A stretch of DNA of 64,000 nt from Pseudomaricurvus sp033283175 (GTDB lineage Bacteria; Pseudomonadota; Gammaproteobacteria; Pseudomonadales; Cellvibrionaceae). The stretch covers positions 1,786,783-1,850,782 of the forward strand of contig JAWMQM010000001.1 of the NCBI GenBank assembly GCA_033283175.1, read 5' to 3'. A program made the position numbers and the translations under genes. Shown here piece by piece: positions 25,259-34,447 of the stretch (position 1 is the stretch's first letter; every line of letters starts with the position of its first letter). The notes beneath the pieces were generated by a model. The model searched no databases. It was not told the origin of the DNA and saw only the letters and a list, made by a program, of their open reading frames with translations.

Positions 25259-26279
25259 GGTTCTCCTGCCAGACGTAGGGGTGACTGAAGGGCAGTTGCA
25301 TGCTGGCCTCGACGATGTATTGGGCGTAGAGCGTGTTGTTGATCTCGCGGTGGAAAAACTGGCGGCAGTTGCTGGCCCAGTGGCGACGCATATCGTCGTC
25401 ATGGTGGAAGGCCAGCAGTTTCTCTTTCAGCGCTTCTACAGAATCAAAGTAGACCAGAGTCTCTGCGGGGAACAGCGAGGCAAAATCCGCGCTGCCGTCG
25501 GTAAAGGTGAGAACGCCGTTGCCCGCCATCTGTGCCATGCGGGCAGAGGAGTACCAGTGCAGGCCCTCCTGGCGATTGAGGTTCAGCCCCATGGCGCTGT
25601 CCGCCAGTGCCAGGTCGTAGTCGCGGCCCCAGACCCCGGGTACACCGAAGCTGCCGGGAGTGTGGAAGCGAATCCGGTTTGCAAGATTATCGTGGATATC
25701 CTGCACGATGCGGCCGCGCTCGGTGTAAGCCTCGGACTTGCTGCAGAAGATCAGGTCGTGCTTCAGCTCGGCTTTGCTCCTGGCACTGGCGTCGTAGAAT
25801 TCGACTGCCGGGTCGACCGGATTGGGCATGTGCAGCAGGCGGGCACGGGCGCCGGCGTAGCGCTGCAGCTCCCGTTCGCCGGTAGAGACAAACATGGCGT
25901 CCACCACATCACAACGATGGCGGATTTTGGCGTCATTTTCCGGCACAAACAGCGGGTCGTTGTTGCAGCCTGCGATCACTACACCGGGGCAGAGTCTGCG
26001 AATCTCTGCCAGGGTTTCGTTAGTGATGATGTCGCAGTGGCCAACAATTACCAACTCCGGCTGGTAGGCCTCCACCGTCTGCAGCAGGCGCTTGTTGGAC
26101 TTTTTCACGCCCAGGTCGCGGATGCCAAACGGCGCCTCGAAGGCGGCTACGTCGCGGTCACTGAAGGGCTGTACATGGTGATCGTTTTTGATCAGGCCGT
26201 AGAAGAGTTTCTGCGCCCAGTTGACCCGGGTGTAGCCGTACTTGCGGTACTGCTGGTGGGCGACGTGAACGATGCGCAT
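25251..26279 (-). CDS. CgeB-like glycosyltransferase (Glyco_trans_1_2)
   Basis: 342 residues. It opens MRIVHVAHQQYRKYGYTRVNWAQKL; the C-terminal half has the GT1-type region GLNLNRQEGLHWYSSARMAQMAGNGVLTFTDG and a final helical segment WASNCRQFFHREINNTLYAQYIVEA typical of family-1 transferases that end in glyco_trans_1_2. Likely adds a sugar in the LPS core. It overlaps the next gene by 8 bases. No metal DXD site is expected for this fold. Specificity unknown. Confidence 0.83.
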   Translation of the reverse strand: MRIVHVAHQQYRKYGYTRVNWAQKLFYGLIKNDHHVQPFSDRDVAAFEAPFGIRDLGVKKSNKRLLQTVEAYQPELVIVGHCDIITNETLAEIRRLCPGVVIAGCNNDPLFVPENDAKIRHRCDVVDAMFVSTGERELQRYAGARARLLHMPNPVDPAVEFYDASARSKAELKHDLIFCSKSEAYTERGRIVQDIHDNLANRIRFHTPGSFGVPGVWGRDYDLALADSAMGLNLNRQEGLHWYSSARMAQMAGNGVLTFTDGSADFASLFPAETLVYFDSVEALKEKLLAFHHDDDMRRHWASNCRQFFHREINNTLYAQYIVEASMQLPFSHPYVWQENHG

Positions 26280-26395
26280 GAGGAAAAACCGGCTGCAAAA
26301 TAAAGCCGCGATGATAGCCCAGATGGCGTCGCCAAGTACAGCCGGCCCCGGGGGTTCCGGCCCCGGAATGGTGCGCCAGTCACAGAGGTTGTTGC

Positions 26396-26413
26396 GGGGC
26401 TGGCGTCAGCCCC
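26396..26413. terminator. Hairpin at the stop of the GT4 gene
   Basis: GGGGCTG-gcgt-CAGCCCC is a perfect 7-bp stem overlapping the stop codon of the gene 26406-27536. There is no T-run; it could be a weak terminator or stabilising structure before the next gene. Confidence 0.35.
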
Positions 26414-27536
26414 GCTGCTGTTGATAGCGGGGGTTGCCCTGCAGCGCCTTGTCGTACACTGCCAGTGTGGCGCGGGCCTGGTGCTGCAGCGTAAATTGCG
26501 GGTCGAGGCTAATGGTGGGGCGGCTGGCGAGGCAGCGGGCGACGGCGCTGCAGAGCGCCTGCTGGTCACCCACCGGTACCAGCCCGTCGGGATAGCTGTT
26601 GCTGAGGGACTCTGCCGGTCCGCCATAGTCATAGCTCACCACCGGGGTGCCGATGGCGAGGGCCTCGATAACGGTGCGACCGAAAGGCTCGGCGTGCTGG
26701 GAGAGATTGCACACCGCCGAGGAGATCGCGTAGAGGTTGGCCATCTGGTCGCTGTAGCCAAGAAAGGTAATGTGCTCCTGCAGTTGCGCACTGGCCACCA
26801 TCTCCTGCAGCTCCGTCAGGTACTCCTCTTTACCGGGGTTGGGACTGCCCACAATCAGGCCGTGACAGGCCACCCCCTGGCTGACCAGCTGGCCGATCAT
26901 CCGGATAAACTCAATCTGTCCTTTCCAGCGGCTGAGGCGTCCCGGCATCAGCACGATATTGCCGGCGCGCAATTGCGGGAAGCTCTGGTAGAGCTGTTCC
27001 TGCCAGTCGCTATCCACCTGATGGGCAGGGTTGAACTGGTCGGTATCCACGCCGCGATGAATCAGCTCAATCTTGCCCGGGTCAATCTTCGGGTAGTTTT
27101 CCAGGATGTAATCCTTGACGCACTGGCTGATGGCAATCACCCGGTCGCCGCAGCCCATAATGGCGCTGTAGGCACTGACGGAGTAGAGGCCGTGGAAGGT
27201 GGAGACCAGCGCAGGGCGCTTCTCCGGGGGAATTTTTTTCAGGGCCAGCCACACCATCCACGCCGGTATGCGTGAGCGTACATGGATCACGTCCGGCTCC
27301 AGCTCCAGCAGGCGACGGCGCAATTCACGCACGCGCAGCAGCGAGCTGAGTGACTTTTTGTGTACCGGAAAGGTGACATGGGTACTGCCTTCCTGTTCCA
27401 GCAGTGTCACCATGCGGCCGCCGGCCGACATGACCAGGGAGTCGTGCCCCTGGCTCACCAGATAGCGGGCAAAGTCGACGGTGCCGCGCTCTACGCCTCC
27501 GCTGTTCAGCTCCGGCAGTACTTGTAACACTTTCAT
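26406..27536 (-). CDS. GT4-family glycosyltransferase (LPS core)
   Basis: 376 residues, GT-B fold. It starts MKVLQVLPELNSGGVERGTVDFARYL (donor-side glycine loop), contains LMPGRLSRWKGQIEFI, and ends with the conserved QHAEPFGRTVIEALAIGTPVVSYDYGG (E-x7-E). It is separated from the ELM1-family gene by 3 bases, and the 126 bases below it (to 26280) carry only the hairpin at 26396 and GC-rich repeats of CCGGCCCCGG. Probably in the same minus-strand core operon. Similar to RfaG/WabH-type transferases; sugar unknown. Confidence 0.88.
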   Translation of the reverse strand: MKVLQVLPELNSGGVERGTVDFARYLVSQGHDSLVMSAGGRMVTLLEQEGSTHVTFPVHKKSLSSLLRVRELRRRLLELEPDVIHVRSRIPAWMVWLALKKIPPEKRPALVSTFHGLYSVSAYSAIMGCGDRVIAISQCVKDYILENYPKIDPGKIELIHRGVDTDQFNPAHQVDSDWQEQLYQSFPQLRAGNIVLMPGRLSRWKGQIEFIRMIGQLVSQGVACHGLIVGSPNPGKEEYLTELQEMVASAQLQEHITFLGYSDQMANLYAISSAVCNLSQHAEPFGRTVIEALAIGTPVVSYDYGGPAESLSNSYPDGLVPVGDQQALCSAVARCLASRPTISLDPQFTLQHQARATLAVYDKALQGNPRYQQQRG

Positions 27537-27539
27537 GGT

Positions 27540-28409
27540 TTATTCCTGTTCGGCAGGCCAGCGGGCCAGCAACAGCTTGGCGATGCGTTCCGCTTCCTGC
27601 AGGGGCGCAAACGCGGGTGTCTGGTCAGCGCTGCCGGTGTTGCCAATCTGCATCAGGCGGCCGGCTTCTGTCAGGTCCCTGAAGCTGTCGCTCAAGCGAT
27701 TGGCCTTCAGCAGTGGCATCTGCAGCAGGCCGACGCGGGCACCACTGCTGAGGGCTTCATAGACCATGGAGACGCTGTCTTCGGTGACCCAGATAACCCC
27801 GCATTGCCGGAAGTGGTCCAGCAGCCACTGGTGATCGGTCTCCTCCAGCGGGACAACCTCAATTCCGGCGGCGCGCAGCTGCGGGGTGGCCGCAGCGAAG
27901 GCGTCGGGGGTGCGCCGCGAAGTGGTCAGGGTCCAGCGTATCTGTGGCTGGCTCGCCTGCAGTTGCAGCAGCTGCTGTACAAGATTGTCCGTATCCCAGC
28001 CGTAGTAGTTGGAAGGGCCGCCAATCAGCAACAGGCCGCGGTCCGGGTCAGCCTCAGTGGAGGGCAGGATGGGATTGAGCGCGCCCTCGGTGTTGACCAC
28101 CCGGTGGCTCTCCTGCTGGCCATCGTGTCGCGGCAGCGCGCAGAGATCAAACAGCCATTTGGGCAGGGTGGGTTTGGAGAGCAGTACCACTCTGCCACCA
28201 CGACGCAGCTTCTGCTTCAGGGCCGGCCAGTGGGTGCGGCGACCGGCGCCGAGAATCAGGTCGGGCCGGAAGGCTGGATCTATGTCGGAGGGCTGGTAAA
28301 TACTCAGCCAGCGGGTATCCGTTGGCGTCAGTCTGCCCAGTGCTTCCGCCAGTCCCCGCAATTGGCTGACGTGACCGGATTTGTCATCGGTGACACAGAG
28401 AATATTCAT
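27540..28409 (-). CDS. ELM1-family (mitochondrial fission protein-like) protein
   Basis: 289 residues from ATG 28409 (MNILCVTDDKSGHVSQLRGLAEAL); an upstream in-frame ATG exists at 28424 but has no better ribosome site. The family pattern includes LILGAGRRTHWPALKQKL, GLLLIGGPSNYYGWD and WVTEDSVSMVYEALSSGARVGLLQMP, a GT-B-like core. In bacteria ELM1-like proteins are often beside LPS core and waaA genes and are probably glycosyltransferase-related. Enzymatic role is not established. Divergent from waaA. Confidence 0.85.
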   Translation of the reverse strand: MNILCVTDDKSGHVSQLRGLAEALGRLTPTDTRWLSIYQPSDIDPAFRPDLILGAGRRTHWPALKQKLRRGGRVVLLSKPTLPKWLFDLCALPRHDGQQESHRVVNTEGALNPILPSTEADPDRGLLLIGGPSNYYGWDTDNLVQQLLQLQASQPQIRWTLTTSRRTPDAFAAATPQLRAAGIEVVPLEETDHQWLLDHFRQCGVIWVTEDSVSMVYEALSSGARVGLLQMPLLKANRLSDSFRDLTEAGRLMQIGNTGSADQTPAFAPLQEAERIAKLLLARWPAEQE

Positions 28410-28577
28410 TAACGCTTCTGGCATTGCTGTTCGTTAGCGGGGCATATTACCCTGAAATGGGCGGATACTCGATTGGCGTGTGGTAGTATGAGCGCCTTTC
28501 CGGAGCCGGTTCACCTTTCAATACCCGACGCTGCCAGAGTGGCCACCAATGGCGCTACCTGCTGAAGACACCCCCTG

Positions 28578-29855
28578 ATGCCCGCACGAATTCTCTACAC
28601 CGCTGTTTTCTACCTGATCCTGCCGCTGGTGCTGTTGCGCCTGCTGTGGCGAGCCCGCAAGGCGCCTGCCTACGCCCGCCGTTGGCGCGAGCGTTTTGGC
28701 TGGGTGCCGCCGCTGGCCGCCACCGCTGCACCGCGTGTCTGGGTACATGCGGTATCGGTGGGTGAGACGCTCGCTGCGCTGCCACTGATGCACCGCTTGC
28801 TGGACAGCGGCTATGACCTGGTGGTGACCACCACCACTCCCACCGGCTCGGAGCGGGTGCGGGCGGCGTTGGGCGATTCGGTTTATCACGTCTATGCCCC
28901 TTACGACCTGCCGGGGTGTCTGGGCCGTTTTCTGCGTCGTACCCGGCCACAGCTGACGATCATTATGGAGACAGAGCTGTGGCCCAACACCATTGCGGCC
29001 TGCGCCTCCCGACAGGTGCCGGTGCTGGTGGCTAACGCCCGCTTGTCGGAACGGTCGGCCAGGGGGTATGGGCGTTTTGCCAGCCTCGCCTCGCATATGC
29101 TGCAACAGCTCTCCTGTGTGGCAGCACAGCATCGTGAGGATGGCGAACGGTTTGTGGCGCTGGGGTTACCGCCAGAGCGGCTGGCCATTACCGGCAATAT
29201 CAAATTTGACCTCACCCTCAATGATGCCCTGCGTTTCAGGAGCGAGCAGGTACGTCAGCGCTGGCTGCACAGTGGCGAGCGGCTGGTGCTGTTAGCGGCC
29301 AGTACGCACCCTGGCGAGGATGAGTTGTTGTTGCAGGCTTTCGGGGCCCTGCGGGCTGACTGCCCGCAATTGCTGCTGGTGCTGGTACCGCGTCACCCGG
29401 AGCGTTTTGAGGTGGTGGCGGAAATGGCTGCGCGGCAGTTTGTGGTTGCCCGCCACAGCAGTGGTGAGGCGATTGCTGCAAATACCCAGGTGATCATCGG
29501 CGATACCATGGGTGAGCTGATGGTCTTGCTGGGTGCCTGTGACCTGGTGTTTATGGGGGGCACCCTGATTCAGCATGGTGGTCACAACTTCATTGAGCCG
29601 GCGGCCTGGGGCAAGCCCATGGTGAGCGGCGATTCACTCTACAATTTTGCCGAGGTGTCGCGCCTGTTGATGGCGGCGGAAGGGTTGCTGGTGGCGGCCG
29701 ATGTGGAAGAGCTGACGGGCCACATTCGCGGGCTGTTGCAGTCGCCGCAGCGGCGGTTGCAGGTAGGGGAGGCTGCCAGGGGGGTGGCGGAAGCGAATCG
29801 TGGTGCCTTGCAGCGCCTGCTGCAGGAAGTGGAACGGCTGCTGCCCCGCCCCTGA
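28578..29855 (+). CDS. waaA: 3-deoxy-D-manno-octulosonic acid (Kdo) transferase
   Basis: 425 residues, the usual length. It starts with an N-terminal membrane anchor (ILYTAVFYLILPLVLLRLLWR), followed by RERFGWVPPL, VWVHAVSVGETLAALPL, TTTTPTGSERV, and METELWPNTI. The second domain has AASTHPGEDELLLQAF, VPRHPERF and GGTLIQHGGHNFIEPAAWGKPMVSG, all WaaA signatures. It transfers Kdo from CMP-Kdo to lipid IVA in the inner leaflet. Divergent from the core operon; a TG-x-TAGTAT extended -10 candidate lies near 28480-28489. A 52-base gap separates it from the tolC stop. Confidence 0.96.
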   Translation: MPARILYTAVFYLILPLVLLRLLWRARKAPAYARRWRERFGWVPPLAATAAPRVWVHAVSVGETLAALPLMHRLLDSGYDLVVTTTTPTGSERVRAALGDSVYHVYAPYDLPGCLGRFLRRTRPQLTIIMETELWPNTIAACASRQVPVLVANARLSERSARGYGRFASLASHMLQQLSCVAAQHREDGERFVALGLPPERLAITGNIKFDLTLNDALRFRSEQVRQRWLHSGERLVLLAASTHPGEDELLLQAFGALRADCPQLLLVLVPRHPERFEVVAEMAARQFVVARHSSGEAIAANTQVIIGDTMGELMVLLGACDLVFMGGTLIQHGGHNFIEPAAWGKPMVSGDSLYNFAEVSRLLMAAEGLLVAADVEELTGHIRGLLQSPQRRLQVGEAARGVAEANRGALQRLLQEVERLLPRP

Positions 29856-29907
29856 CTGTTGCTCAGTTAGCGGGGGACAGCTGCCACGGTGCCGGGGCTG
29901 CCGGCGT

Positions 29908-31311
29908 TTATTCGTATTTGCTGCGCTGCACCTGGTTGCCGGCATCCAGCCACTGGTTCAGCTTCAGCACATCTTCCGGCGACAGGTTGCCGGCGACCTG
30001 CTTCAGACGCAGCATATTAATAACGTAGTCGTAGCGGCTGTTATCGTAGTTGCGTTGCGCCTGATAGAGGTTGCGCTGGGCTACCAGCACGTCCACCAGG
30101 TTGCGGGTTCCCACTTCATAGCCAGCCTGCGTTGCTTCCAGTGCACTGCTGCCGGAAATGATCGCCTGCTTGCGGGCGCGCACCTGTGCCACATCGGTCA
30201 CCACCTGCAGGTGCAGGGAGCGGGCGTTCTGGATGATGTTGCGCTGGGTCAGGTTGTAGATCTCTTCCGCCTGCATCTGCTGCTCGTAGGCCTGGCGGCG
30301 CTCGCCGGAGACCCGCAGGCCGCTGAAGATCGGCACGTTCAGTTCCAGTGCGATGGTACTCTGCTCATCGTAGCGGGTGTCGGTGGGAAAGGCCGAACCA
30401 CCGCTGGGTGTGATGTCGGTGTTGGTATCGTCCCGGTCCACGTAGTTGTAGCTGGCCGTCAGGGTGGGCAGGTGGTTGGAGGCCTTGGCGCGGGCGTTGC
30501 TCTGTGCGGCATCAGCCTGGAAGCGGGCTACCTTCAGCTGGTAGTTGTTTTCCAGGGCGAAGTCTACCCACTCGCTGCGGGTGGCCGGCTGCGGGTTGAC
30601 CACTTCGAACTGCGCCACCAGTGGTGCGACCTCGGCGTGTTCACTGCCGGTCAGCACTTCCAGTTGCTCAAAGGCGATACCCAGGTTGCCCTGCGCTTCC
30701 AGTGTAGAGGCCGTGGCGGTGTCATAGGCGGCCTGGGCTTCGTGCACGTCGGTGATGGCGGTCAGTCCCACCTCAAAACGCTGCTTGGTCTGCTCCAGCT
30801 GGTGGCCGTAGGCGGTCTCCTCGGCGCGTGCGGTTTCCGTCGCATCAATTGCGCGCAGCACATTAAAGTAGGCCTCGGTAACCCGCACAATAAAGCTCTG
30901 CTGGTCGGCGCTGAACTGGGCCTCTGCCTGCTGGCTGACGGTTTTGCTCTGCTTGTAGCCAAACCAGGCCGCCATATTGAACAGTGGCTGGGTGAGGGTA
31001 AGCATATACCGCTCGTTCTCACTGTCCTGCTCGTAGTCGGTTGAAGCCGGTGGCTGGACGGAGGAGAGGTAGCCAATGGCGTCGCCATCGGTTTCGCTGT
31101 AGCGGGCCGAGGCGTTGATCTGTGGCAGCAGTCCGGCACGACCGATAGTGATATTTTCCTGGGCGGCGCGGTAAGCAGCTTCGTCTGCTTTCAGCTGATG
31201 GTCGTACTCCAGCGCCAGCTGGTAGATATCCTGCAGCGTATCGGCATGCAGGTTGGCTGAAGACAAACCCAGAATTCCGGCAATAGCCAGAGAGAGACGT
31301 CTTTTGAGCAT
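29908..31311 (-). CDS. tolC: TolC-family outer-membrane channel
   Basis: 467 residues from ATG 31311, where a signal peptide begins (MLKRRLSLAIAGILGLSSANLHA, cleavage near residue 23). The longer frame upstream has no signal. The mature protein starts DTLQDIYQLALEYDHQLKADEA and has duplicated alpha-helical hairpin segments rich in Ala, Gln and Glu. TolC forms a trimeric exit duct for efflux and type I secretion pumps. Convergent with waaA; divergent from nudF across 251 bases. This gene order (tolC / nudF-yqiB-cpdA-yqiA-parE) is the standard gammaproteobacterial block. It may supply the channel for the RND pump at 56.9-61.2 kb. Confidence 0.94.
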   Translation of the reverse strand: MLKRRLSLAIAGILGLSSANLHADTLQDIYQLALEYDHQLKADEAAYRAAQENITIGRAGLLPQINASARYSETDGDAIGYLSSVQPPASTDYEQDSENERYMLTLTQPLFNMAAWFGYKQSKTVSQQAEAQFSADQQSFIVRVTEAYFNVLRAIDATETARAEETAYGHQLEQTKQRFEVGLTAITDVHEAQAAYDTATASTLEAQGNLGIAFEQLEVLTGSEHAEVAPLVAQFEVVNPQPATRSEWVDFALENNYQLKVARFQADAAQSNARAKASNHLPTLTASYNYVDRDDTNTDITPSGGSAFPTDTRYDEQSTIALELNVPIFSGLRVSGERRQAYEQQMQAEEIYNLTQRNIIQNARSLHLQVVTDVAQVRARKQAIISGSSALEATQAGYEVGTRNLVDVLVAQRNLYQAQRNYDNSRYDYVINMLRLKQVAGNLSPEDVLKLNQWLDAGNQVQRSKYE

Positions 31312-31486
31312 GGAAAAATCCTGTTTTTTGCGAAAAATGGTCTTTTCGGCGGGGTGGCGGCAGTTTACCCCTTTGCCGGGGGAGCGTCGACAGGGGGGCT
31401 GGAGCAGGGGGTTAATTAGTGTTAACTCCGCAGCTTGCCAGGGGAACCGGGCGTTGAGGAGTGGTGCTGCTGAAATGGCCTGCAAT

Positions 31487-31514
31487 TTGTGATTACTGCG
31501 GCGATGTTTATGAT
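31487..31514 (+). promoter_or_regulatory. Predicted sigma70 promoter for nudF operon
   Basis: TTGTGA (31487-31492) and TATGAT (31509-31514) are 16 bases apart, close to the consensus -35 and -10. Transcription would begin near 31521, leaving about 42 bases before the GTG start of nudF. A GTTAA...TTAAC inverted repeat lies nearby, upstream. Confidence 0.5.
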
Positions 31515-31562
31515 AGGGGCTGCTATTGAGGCCGGTGTCAGCCGGTTCGTCTGGAGAGTTAT

Positions 31563-32210
31563 GTGAGCAGAGTTTTACCCGAGGTCTTGCAACCGGTGTA
31601 CCGGGGCGGCGATGTCGAAGAGCTGGAGCCCGATATCCTGCACCGCGGTTTTTTTTCCATGATCCGCCGCCGCTATCGCCATCGTCGCTATGATGGCAGT
31701 TGGAGCGGCGTGATTGAGCGGGAGCTGCTGCTGCGCGGCCAGGCGGTGGGGGTGGTGCTCTACGACCCGGACCATGACCTGATCGGCCTGGTGGAGCAAA
31801 TCCGTCCCGGCGCCTTCGGTGATGTCAACGGCCCCTGGTGTATCGAAGTGGTGGCCGGGATGGTGGAGCCGGATGAGCCGCTGGAATCCGTGGTCTGGCG
31901 CGAACTGCAGGAAGAGGCCGACCTGGTGCCGCGACAGGTGGAGTACATCTGCGAATACATGGCCTCCCCGGGGGGCTGCGACGAGCGGCTGCACATCTTC
32001 TGCGCGCTGGCCGACCTGCAGGGGCTGAATGGCGGGGTCAACGGCCTGCCTGAAGAGGGCGAGGATATCCGCCTGTTGATTTTACCGGCGACACTGGTGT
32101 TCGATAACCTCTACGGTGGCCGCTTTAACAATGCGGCGACCTTGATCGGGTTGCAGTGGTTGCAGCTCAACCGGGAGCGGATTCGCGTTGCGTCAGCTAC
32201 GGGTAACTGA
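31563..32210 (+). CDS. nudF: ADP-ribose pyrophosphatase (Nudix)
   Basis: 215 residues. The Nudix box is GMVEPDEPLESVVWRELQEEADL near residues 98-120: it fits G-x5-E-x7-RE-x-x-EE, but with Asp where the consensus has Gly near the end. The enzyme hydrolyses ADP-ribose to AMP and ribose-5-phosphate in the cytoplasm. Starts at GTG 31563, with GGAG about 10 bases before; the overlapping ATG at 31561 is followed at once by a stop. Four bases before the next gene, so co-transcribed. Confidence 0.92.
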   Translation: MSRVLPEVLQPVYRGGDVEELEPDILHRGFFSMIRRRYRHRRYDGSWSGVIERELLLRGQAVGVVLYDPDHDLIGLVEQIRPGAFGDVNGPWCIEVVAGMVEPDEPLESVVWRELQEEADLVPRQVEYICEYMASPGGCDERLHIFCALADLQGLNGGVNGLPEEGEDIRLLILPATLVFDNLYGGRFNNAATLIGLQWLQLNRERIRVASATGN

Positions 32211-32213
32211 CAG

Positions 32214-32684
32214 GTGGTAAACGTTTTGGGGACTCATAAGCACAAGTACCGGGTGAATCTCAGTGAGCAGATGGCACACTGCGAAGCCAATTACGCGCGT
32301 TTGCTCAAGCTGATGCCCACCTTTGACGAGTGCGAGCACTGGCACTACGACGTACAGGCGGGCAGCCAGACCTGGCAGATCCACCTGCGGGTTACCGAGC
32401 GGGCTCCCTACACCACCACCCTGGAGGTGTGCCAGCAGGATACCTTGCACCACTGGGGCAGCTCGCCGACTTTGCAGGTGCGCCTCTACCACGATGCCCG
32501 CATGGCGGAAGTGGTCTCCTGCCAGGGGCATCGGCGGGTGCTGCCGCGCTACGATTACCCCAACCGCCAGATGTATCAGCAGGATGAAAAAGCCCAGTTC
32601 AACCGCTTTCTCAGTGACTGGCTCAGCCACAGCCTGGCCCATGGCCAGAGCCGGTCACGGGTGTCACAGTCCTCCGGTACCTGA
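32214..32684 (+). CDS. yqiB: DUF1249 family protein (YqiB)
   Basis: 156 residues matching YqiB: KYRVNLSEQMAHCEANYARLLKLMPTFDEC, then YTTTLEVCQQDTLHH, LYHDARMAEVVSCQGHRRVLPRYDYPNRQMYQQDEKAQ and N-R-F-L-S-D-W-L. Function unknown in the family; always in this operon between nudF and cpdA. GTG start 3 bases after the nudF stop. No signal peptide or membrane segment. The 197 bases after it contain a GC hairpin (32767). Confidence 0.9.
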   Translation: MVNVLGTHKHKYRVNLSEQMAHCEANYARLLKLMPTFDECEHWHYDVQAGSQTWQIHLRVTERAPYTTTLEVCQQDTLHHWGSSPTLQVRLYHDARMAEVVSCQGHRRVLPRYDYPNRQMYQQDEKAQFNRFLSDWLSHSLAHGQSRSRVSQSSGT

Positions 32685-32766
32685 ATGTGACACCGGCAGG
32701 AAGCGAGATCTTCCGCACACACTTTGACCGGGGCCATTGCTATACTTGCGCCCAATCTGCCCCCCA

Positions 32767-32789
32767 ATCCGGGGTGGCGATCCCCGGAT
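32767..32789 (+). terminator. GC-rich hairpin between yqiB and cpdA
   Basis: ATCCGGGG-tggcgat-CCCCGGAT is a perfect 8-bp stem. No T-run follows, so it is probably an mRNA structure or weak attenuator in the 197-base gap rather than a full terminator. Confidence 0.4.
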
Positions 32790-32881
32790 GACAGGAAGCG
32801 AAGGATCGACCTGCACCTGCCAGCCTCAGTAAGGTGTGCCGACAGCGCACTATGGCTTAAACCCGATTAACGAACGCAGAC

Positions 32882-33679
32882 ATGGACTTACGGCCAGCAC
32901 CACAGCGCGTGCTACAGATATCCGACAGTCATCTGGGCGGCAGGCCCGGAGAGACGCTGTTGGGCCTCGATACCGACGAGAGTTTGCAGGATGTCCTGCA
33001 GTGCCTGCGTCAGTCTGAGCCACGTGCCGACTATTTGGTGGCCACCGGGGACATCAGCAGCAACGGACAGATGGCGGCCTACGAACGCTTCCTGCGTTCC
33101 CTGGAGAACAGCTACGGCCGTCCATTGGCGTGGCTGGCCGGCAACCACGACCGGGACCAGTCCATGCGTGCTTTCCCTCGCGAGAGAGTGGCAAGGGAGC
33201 TGGTCGAACTGGAGCACTGGCAGCTGATCCTGCTCAACTCCAGCCTGCCGGGCCATGAACACGGCCTGATTGCCGACGAGGAACTGCAGCGCCTGGAGCG
33301 ACAGTTGCAAGCCTGTGACAAACACGCACTGGTGTTTGTGCACCACCAGCCGGTGCTGGTGGGCAGTCGCTGGATTGACCAGTACGTGATCCGCAACGCC
33401 GGCGCCCTGCTCGGCTTGCTCAGCCGCTATCCCCATGTACGGGCTCTCTGCTGGGGCCATGTACACCAGGACTTCTCCTCCCGCTGGGGCCACTTCGGGC
33501 TCTACAGCGCCCCTTCCACCTGCATTCAGTTCAAGCCCCGCTGCGACGATTTTGCCCTCGATACGGCCATGCCGGGCTACCGCTGGTTTGACCTGCACGC
33601 CGACGGCGAGTTGGTGACAGGGGGGGAGAGAACGGCGGAAAAGTCCTACGCTATAGACTTTGCCTCCGGTGGTTATTGA
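32882..33679 (+). CDS. cpdA: 3',5'-cyclic-AMP phosphodiesterase
   Basis: 265 residues, class III metallophosphoesterase. Metal-binding motifs in order are ISDSHLG, VATGDISSNG, LAGNHD, VFVHHQP, and CWGHVHQD. It degrades cAMP in the cytoplasm and so tempers CRP-dependent regulation. Position between yqiB and yqiA is the conserved one. Start ATG 32882 matches the family N-terminus (RVLQISDSH). Confidence 0.94.
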   Translation: MDLRPAPQRVLQISDSHLGGRPGETLLGLDTDESLQDVLQCLRQSEPRADYLVATGDISSNGQMAAYERFLRSLENSYGRPLAWLAGNHDRDQSMRAFPRERVARELVELEHWQLILLNSSLPGHEHGLIADEELQRLERQLQACDKHALVFVHHQPVLVGSRWIDQYVIRNAGALLGLLSRYPHVRALCWGHVHQDFSSRWGHFGLYSAPSTCIQFKPRCDDFALDTAMPGYRWFDLHADGELVTGGERTAEKSYAIDFASGGY

Positions 33680-33745
33680 CCTTACGCAGGCAGCCGCCAA
33701 GGCCAGCACACCGGTGAACAGTCCGCCCAACGTACAGGCTCCGGT

Positions 33746-34333
33746 ATGGCTACCCTGATTTATATCCACGGCTTCCTCAGTTCCCCGCAATCGCTCAAAG
33801 CCGAGCTCACGGCCCGCTGGCTGGAGCAGAATGCCCCCGATATAGATTATCGCTGCCCCTACCTCTGCCCCTATCCACTGGAAACCCAGCACCAGTTGCG
33901 GGAATTGATGGCGGAGCTGGAGGGGGAGAGCGAAATTGGTTTTGTCGGCAGCTCGCTGGGGGGGTTCTGGAGCACCTGGCTGGTGGAGCACTACGGCCAC
34001 CGGGCCGTGCTGGTCAACCCTTCGGTGCGTCCTTTCGAGCTGGTGCACCGCGTGTGTGGCGTGCCGCAGCACAATTTCCACACTGATGATGTCTACACCA
34101 TGACTGAAGTGCACGCCGGCCAGTTCCGCGATGCCTACTGCCAGCCGCTGCGGGACCTGAGTCGTTACTGGCTGCTGGCCCAGACCGGCGATGAGACCCT
34201 CGACTACCGTGAAGCCGAAGCCCGTTACGCCGGTTGCCGGCAGACCATTGAAGAGGGCGGCGACCACGGCTTCCAGGGGTTTGAGCGCTTTTTGCCCGAT
34301 ATCGTCCAATTCCTCTTCCCGGCGCGCACCTGA
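33746..34333 (+). CDS. yqiA: YqiA-like esterase (alpha/beta hydrolase)
   Basis: 195 residues. Opens MATLIYIHGFLSSPQSLKAE; nucleophile elbow GFVGSSLGGFW with Ser near residue 75; likely acid and histidine in the region AQTGDETLDYREAEA and GGDHGFQGFERF. YqiA is a small esterase with palmitoyl-CoA and pNP-ester activity in vitro; its cell role is unclear. Lies 66 bases after cpdA and before parE in the conserved operon. Confidence 0.92.
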   Translation: MATLIYIHGFLSSPQSLKAELTARWLEQNAPDIDYRCPYLCPYPLETQHQLRELMAELEGESEIGFVGSSLGGFWSTWLVEHYGHRAVLVNPSVRPFELVHRVCGVPQHNFHTDDVYTMTEVHAGQFRDAYCQPLRDLSRYWLLAQTGDETLDYREAEARYAGCRQTIEEGGDHGFQGFERFLPDIVQFLFPART

Positions 34334-34447
34334 TCCCGGATACGCGGCCCGGCAGGTGCCACTGGCGAAGCGATTGTGGTACAACTGCCTCCTTCGTCAC
34401 GCACGTAATCCACACAGACAATCACGCAGTAATACAGACACCACTCT

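Noticed and set aside
25259..25402. N-terminal extension of GT4 copy B
   Set aside because: Its codons overlap the previous transferase gene; copy A has no equivalent, and ATG 25258 aligns with its start.
26341..26395. CCGGCCCCGG repeats downstream of the GT4 gene
   Set aside because: Short GC-rich palindromes with no extended pattern.
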